Source: an uncultured Parvularculaceae bacterium (GTDB taxonomy: Bacteria; Pseudomonadota; Alphaproteobacteria; Caulobacterales; Parvularculaceae). Taken from it: 64,000 bases of DNA. Below are positions 63,707 through 64,000 of this stretch, piece by piece. A model generated the notes under the pieces. That model was not told where the DNA came from. It did not search any database and saw only the letters and a program-made list of their open reading frames with translations. The position numbers were made by a program, and so were the translations under genes. Where the stretch lies: NCBI GenBank assembly GCA_947259375.1, contig CAMYLZ010000017.1, positions 62,001-126,000 on the forward strand, in the 5' to 3' direction. Position 1 is the stretch's first letter. Each line of letters opens with the position of its first letter.

Positions 63707-64000
63707 CAGCGCGCCCTTTCGTCAAGCTGGCGCGACAGGATGGCGGAAAACTCGTCCGCGAAACCTTGCAGACGCACGGAGAAAGAATTGAGCGCCGACG
63801 AATAGCGGTTATAGCCGACCACGGCGGGAATAGCGGCGAGCAGGCCAAGCGCGGTTGCAAACAACGCCTCGGCGATGCCCGGCGCGACGACCGCAAGATT
63901 GGTGTCCTTGGTGAGCGCGATCGCCTGGAAGGCGTTCATGATGCCCCAGACCGTGCCGAGCAGGCCGACAAACGGCGCCGCCGAACCGACGGTTGCAAGA
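63706..64000 (-). CDS. tolQ: Tol-Pal system protein TolQ, C-terminal part (cut by window edge)
   Basis: Inner-membrane motor protein of the MotA/TolQ/ExbB family. Only about the last 98 codons are visible. ATVGSAAPFVGLLGTVWGI, then VVAPGIAEALFATALGLLAAIPAVVGYN, are the two family-typical membrane helices, with the conserved Thr in the second. It ends with TGA overlapping tolR. Confidence 0.96.
   Translation of the reverse strand, partial: LATVGSAAPFVGLLGTVWGIMNAFQAIALTKDTNLAVVAPGIAEALFATALGLLAAIPAVVGYNRYSSALNSFSVRLQGFADEFSAILSRQLDERAR

Overview
The window is a GC-rich stretch of an alphaproteobacterial chromosome. Evidence for that class is the gene order mutM-rpsT-dnaA-dnaN-recF-gyrB, the aroA-cmk-rpsA run, a FYDLN-type acidic zinc-ribbon protein, an UrcA-family protein, an alphaproteobacterial-type SerC with what looks like a serC leader RNA, and the block tolQRAB-pal-cpoB-tilS-ftsH-folP-glmM. 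A lineage near Parvularculales, Hyphomonadaceae or Caulobacterales fits best, but this is inference from gene content. I see no insertion sequence, prophage or CRISPR array.

Layout. 1-6.9 kb: replication genes on the minus strand, rpsT and mutM, with a 0.6-kb non-coding stretch before dnaA. 7-9.3 kb: a YjgN-like membrane protein overlapping an M48 protease. 9.4-13.4 kb: aroA-cmk-rpsA (minus). 13.5-14.2 kb: FYDLN protein and tRNA-Ala(GGC). 14.3-20.3 kb: a probable uptake and catabolism cluster (AraC regulator, TonB-dependent receptor, alpha/beta hydrolase, MFS carrier). 20.5-26.1 kb: a nucleotide-sugar region with rfbB-rfbD-rfbA for dTDP-rhamnose (no rfbC), then APS/PAPS reductase (cysH) divergent from a UDP-sulfoquinovose synthase (sqdB/SQD1 family). 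Sulfite made by the first is the sulfur donor for the second. 26.1-31 kb: a VOC/aminotransferase/thioredoxin-like operon, a DoxX protein, two gene-poor stretches with inverted repeats, an unrecognised lower-GC gene and a Tat-exported YegP-like protein.

31-37.7 kb holds the most unusual part. A TPP riboswitch (about 34339-34447, minus) overlaps the ribosome binding site of a secreted metallo-beta-lactamase-fold protein, followed by a small membrane protein and thiC. A second, 210-nt TPP riboswitch (37451-37660, minus) has no recognisable gene after it. A ToxR/CadC-like TPR regulator lies between them with a 37-bp palindrome just upstream.

37.8-53.4 kb: thioredoxin-like protein, purA, a lipoprotein-like M16 peptidase, serC and serA flanked by two EamA-family transporters, phzF-like gene, thiD, small regulators and a CMD/AhpD-like protein divergent from a TetR regulator. 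53.4-64 kb: glmM, folP, ftsH, tilS, cpoB, pal, tolB, tolA-like, tolR and partial tolQ, all minus. gyrB runs off the left edge and tolQ off the right edge.

Starts were moved inward from the longest open frame where family alignment or a Shine-Dalgarno sequence called for it. recF, folP and probably mutM and the aminotransferase use TTG or GTG starts.
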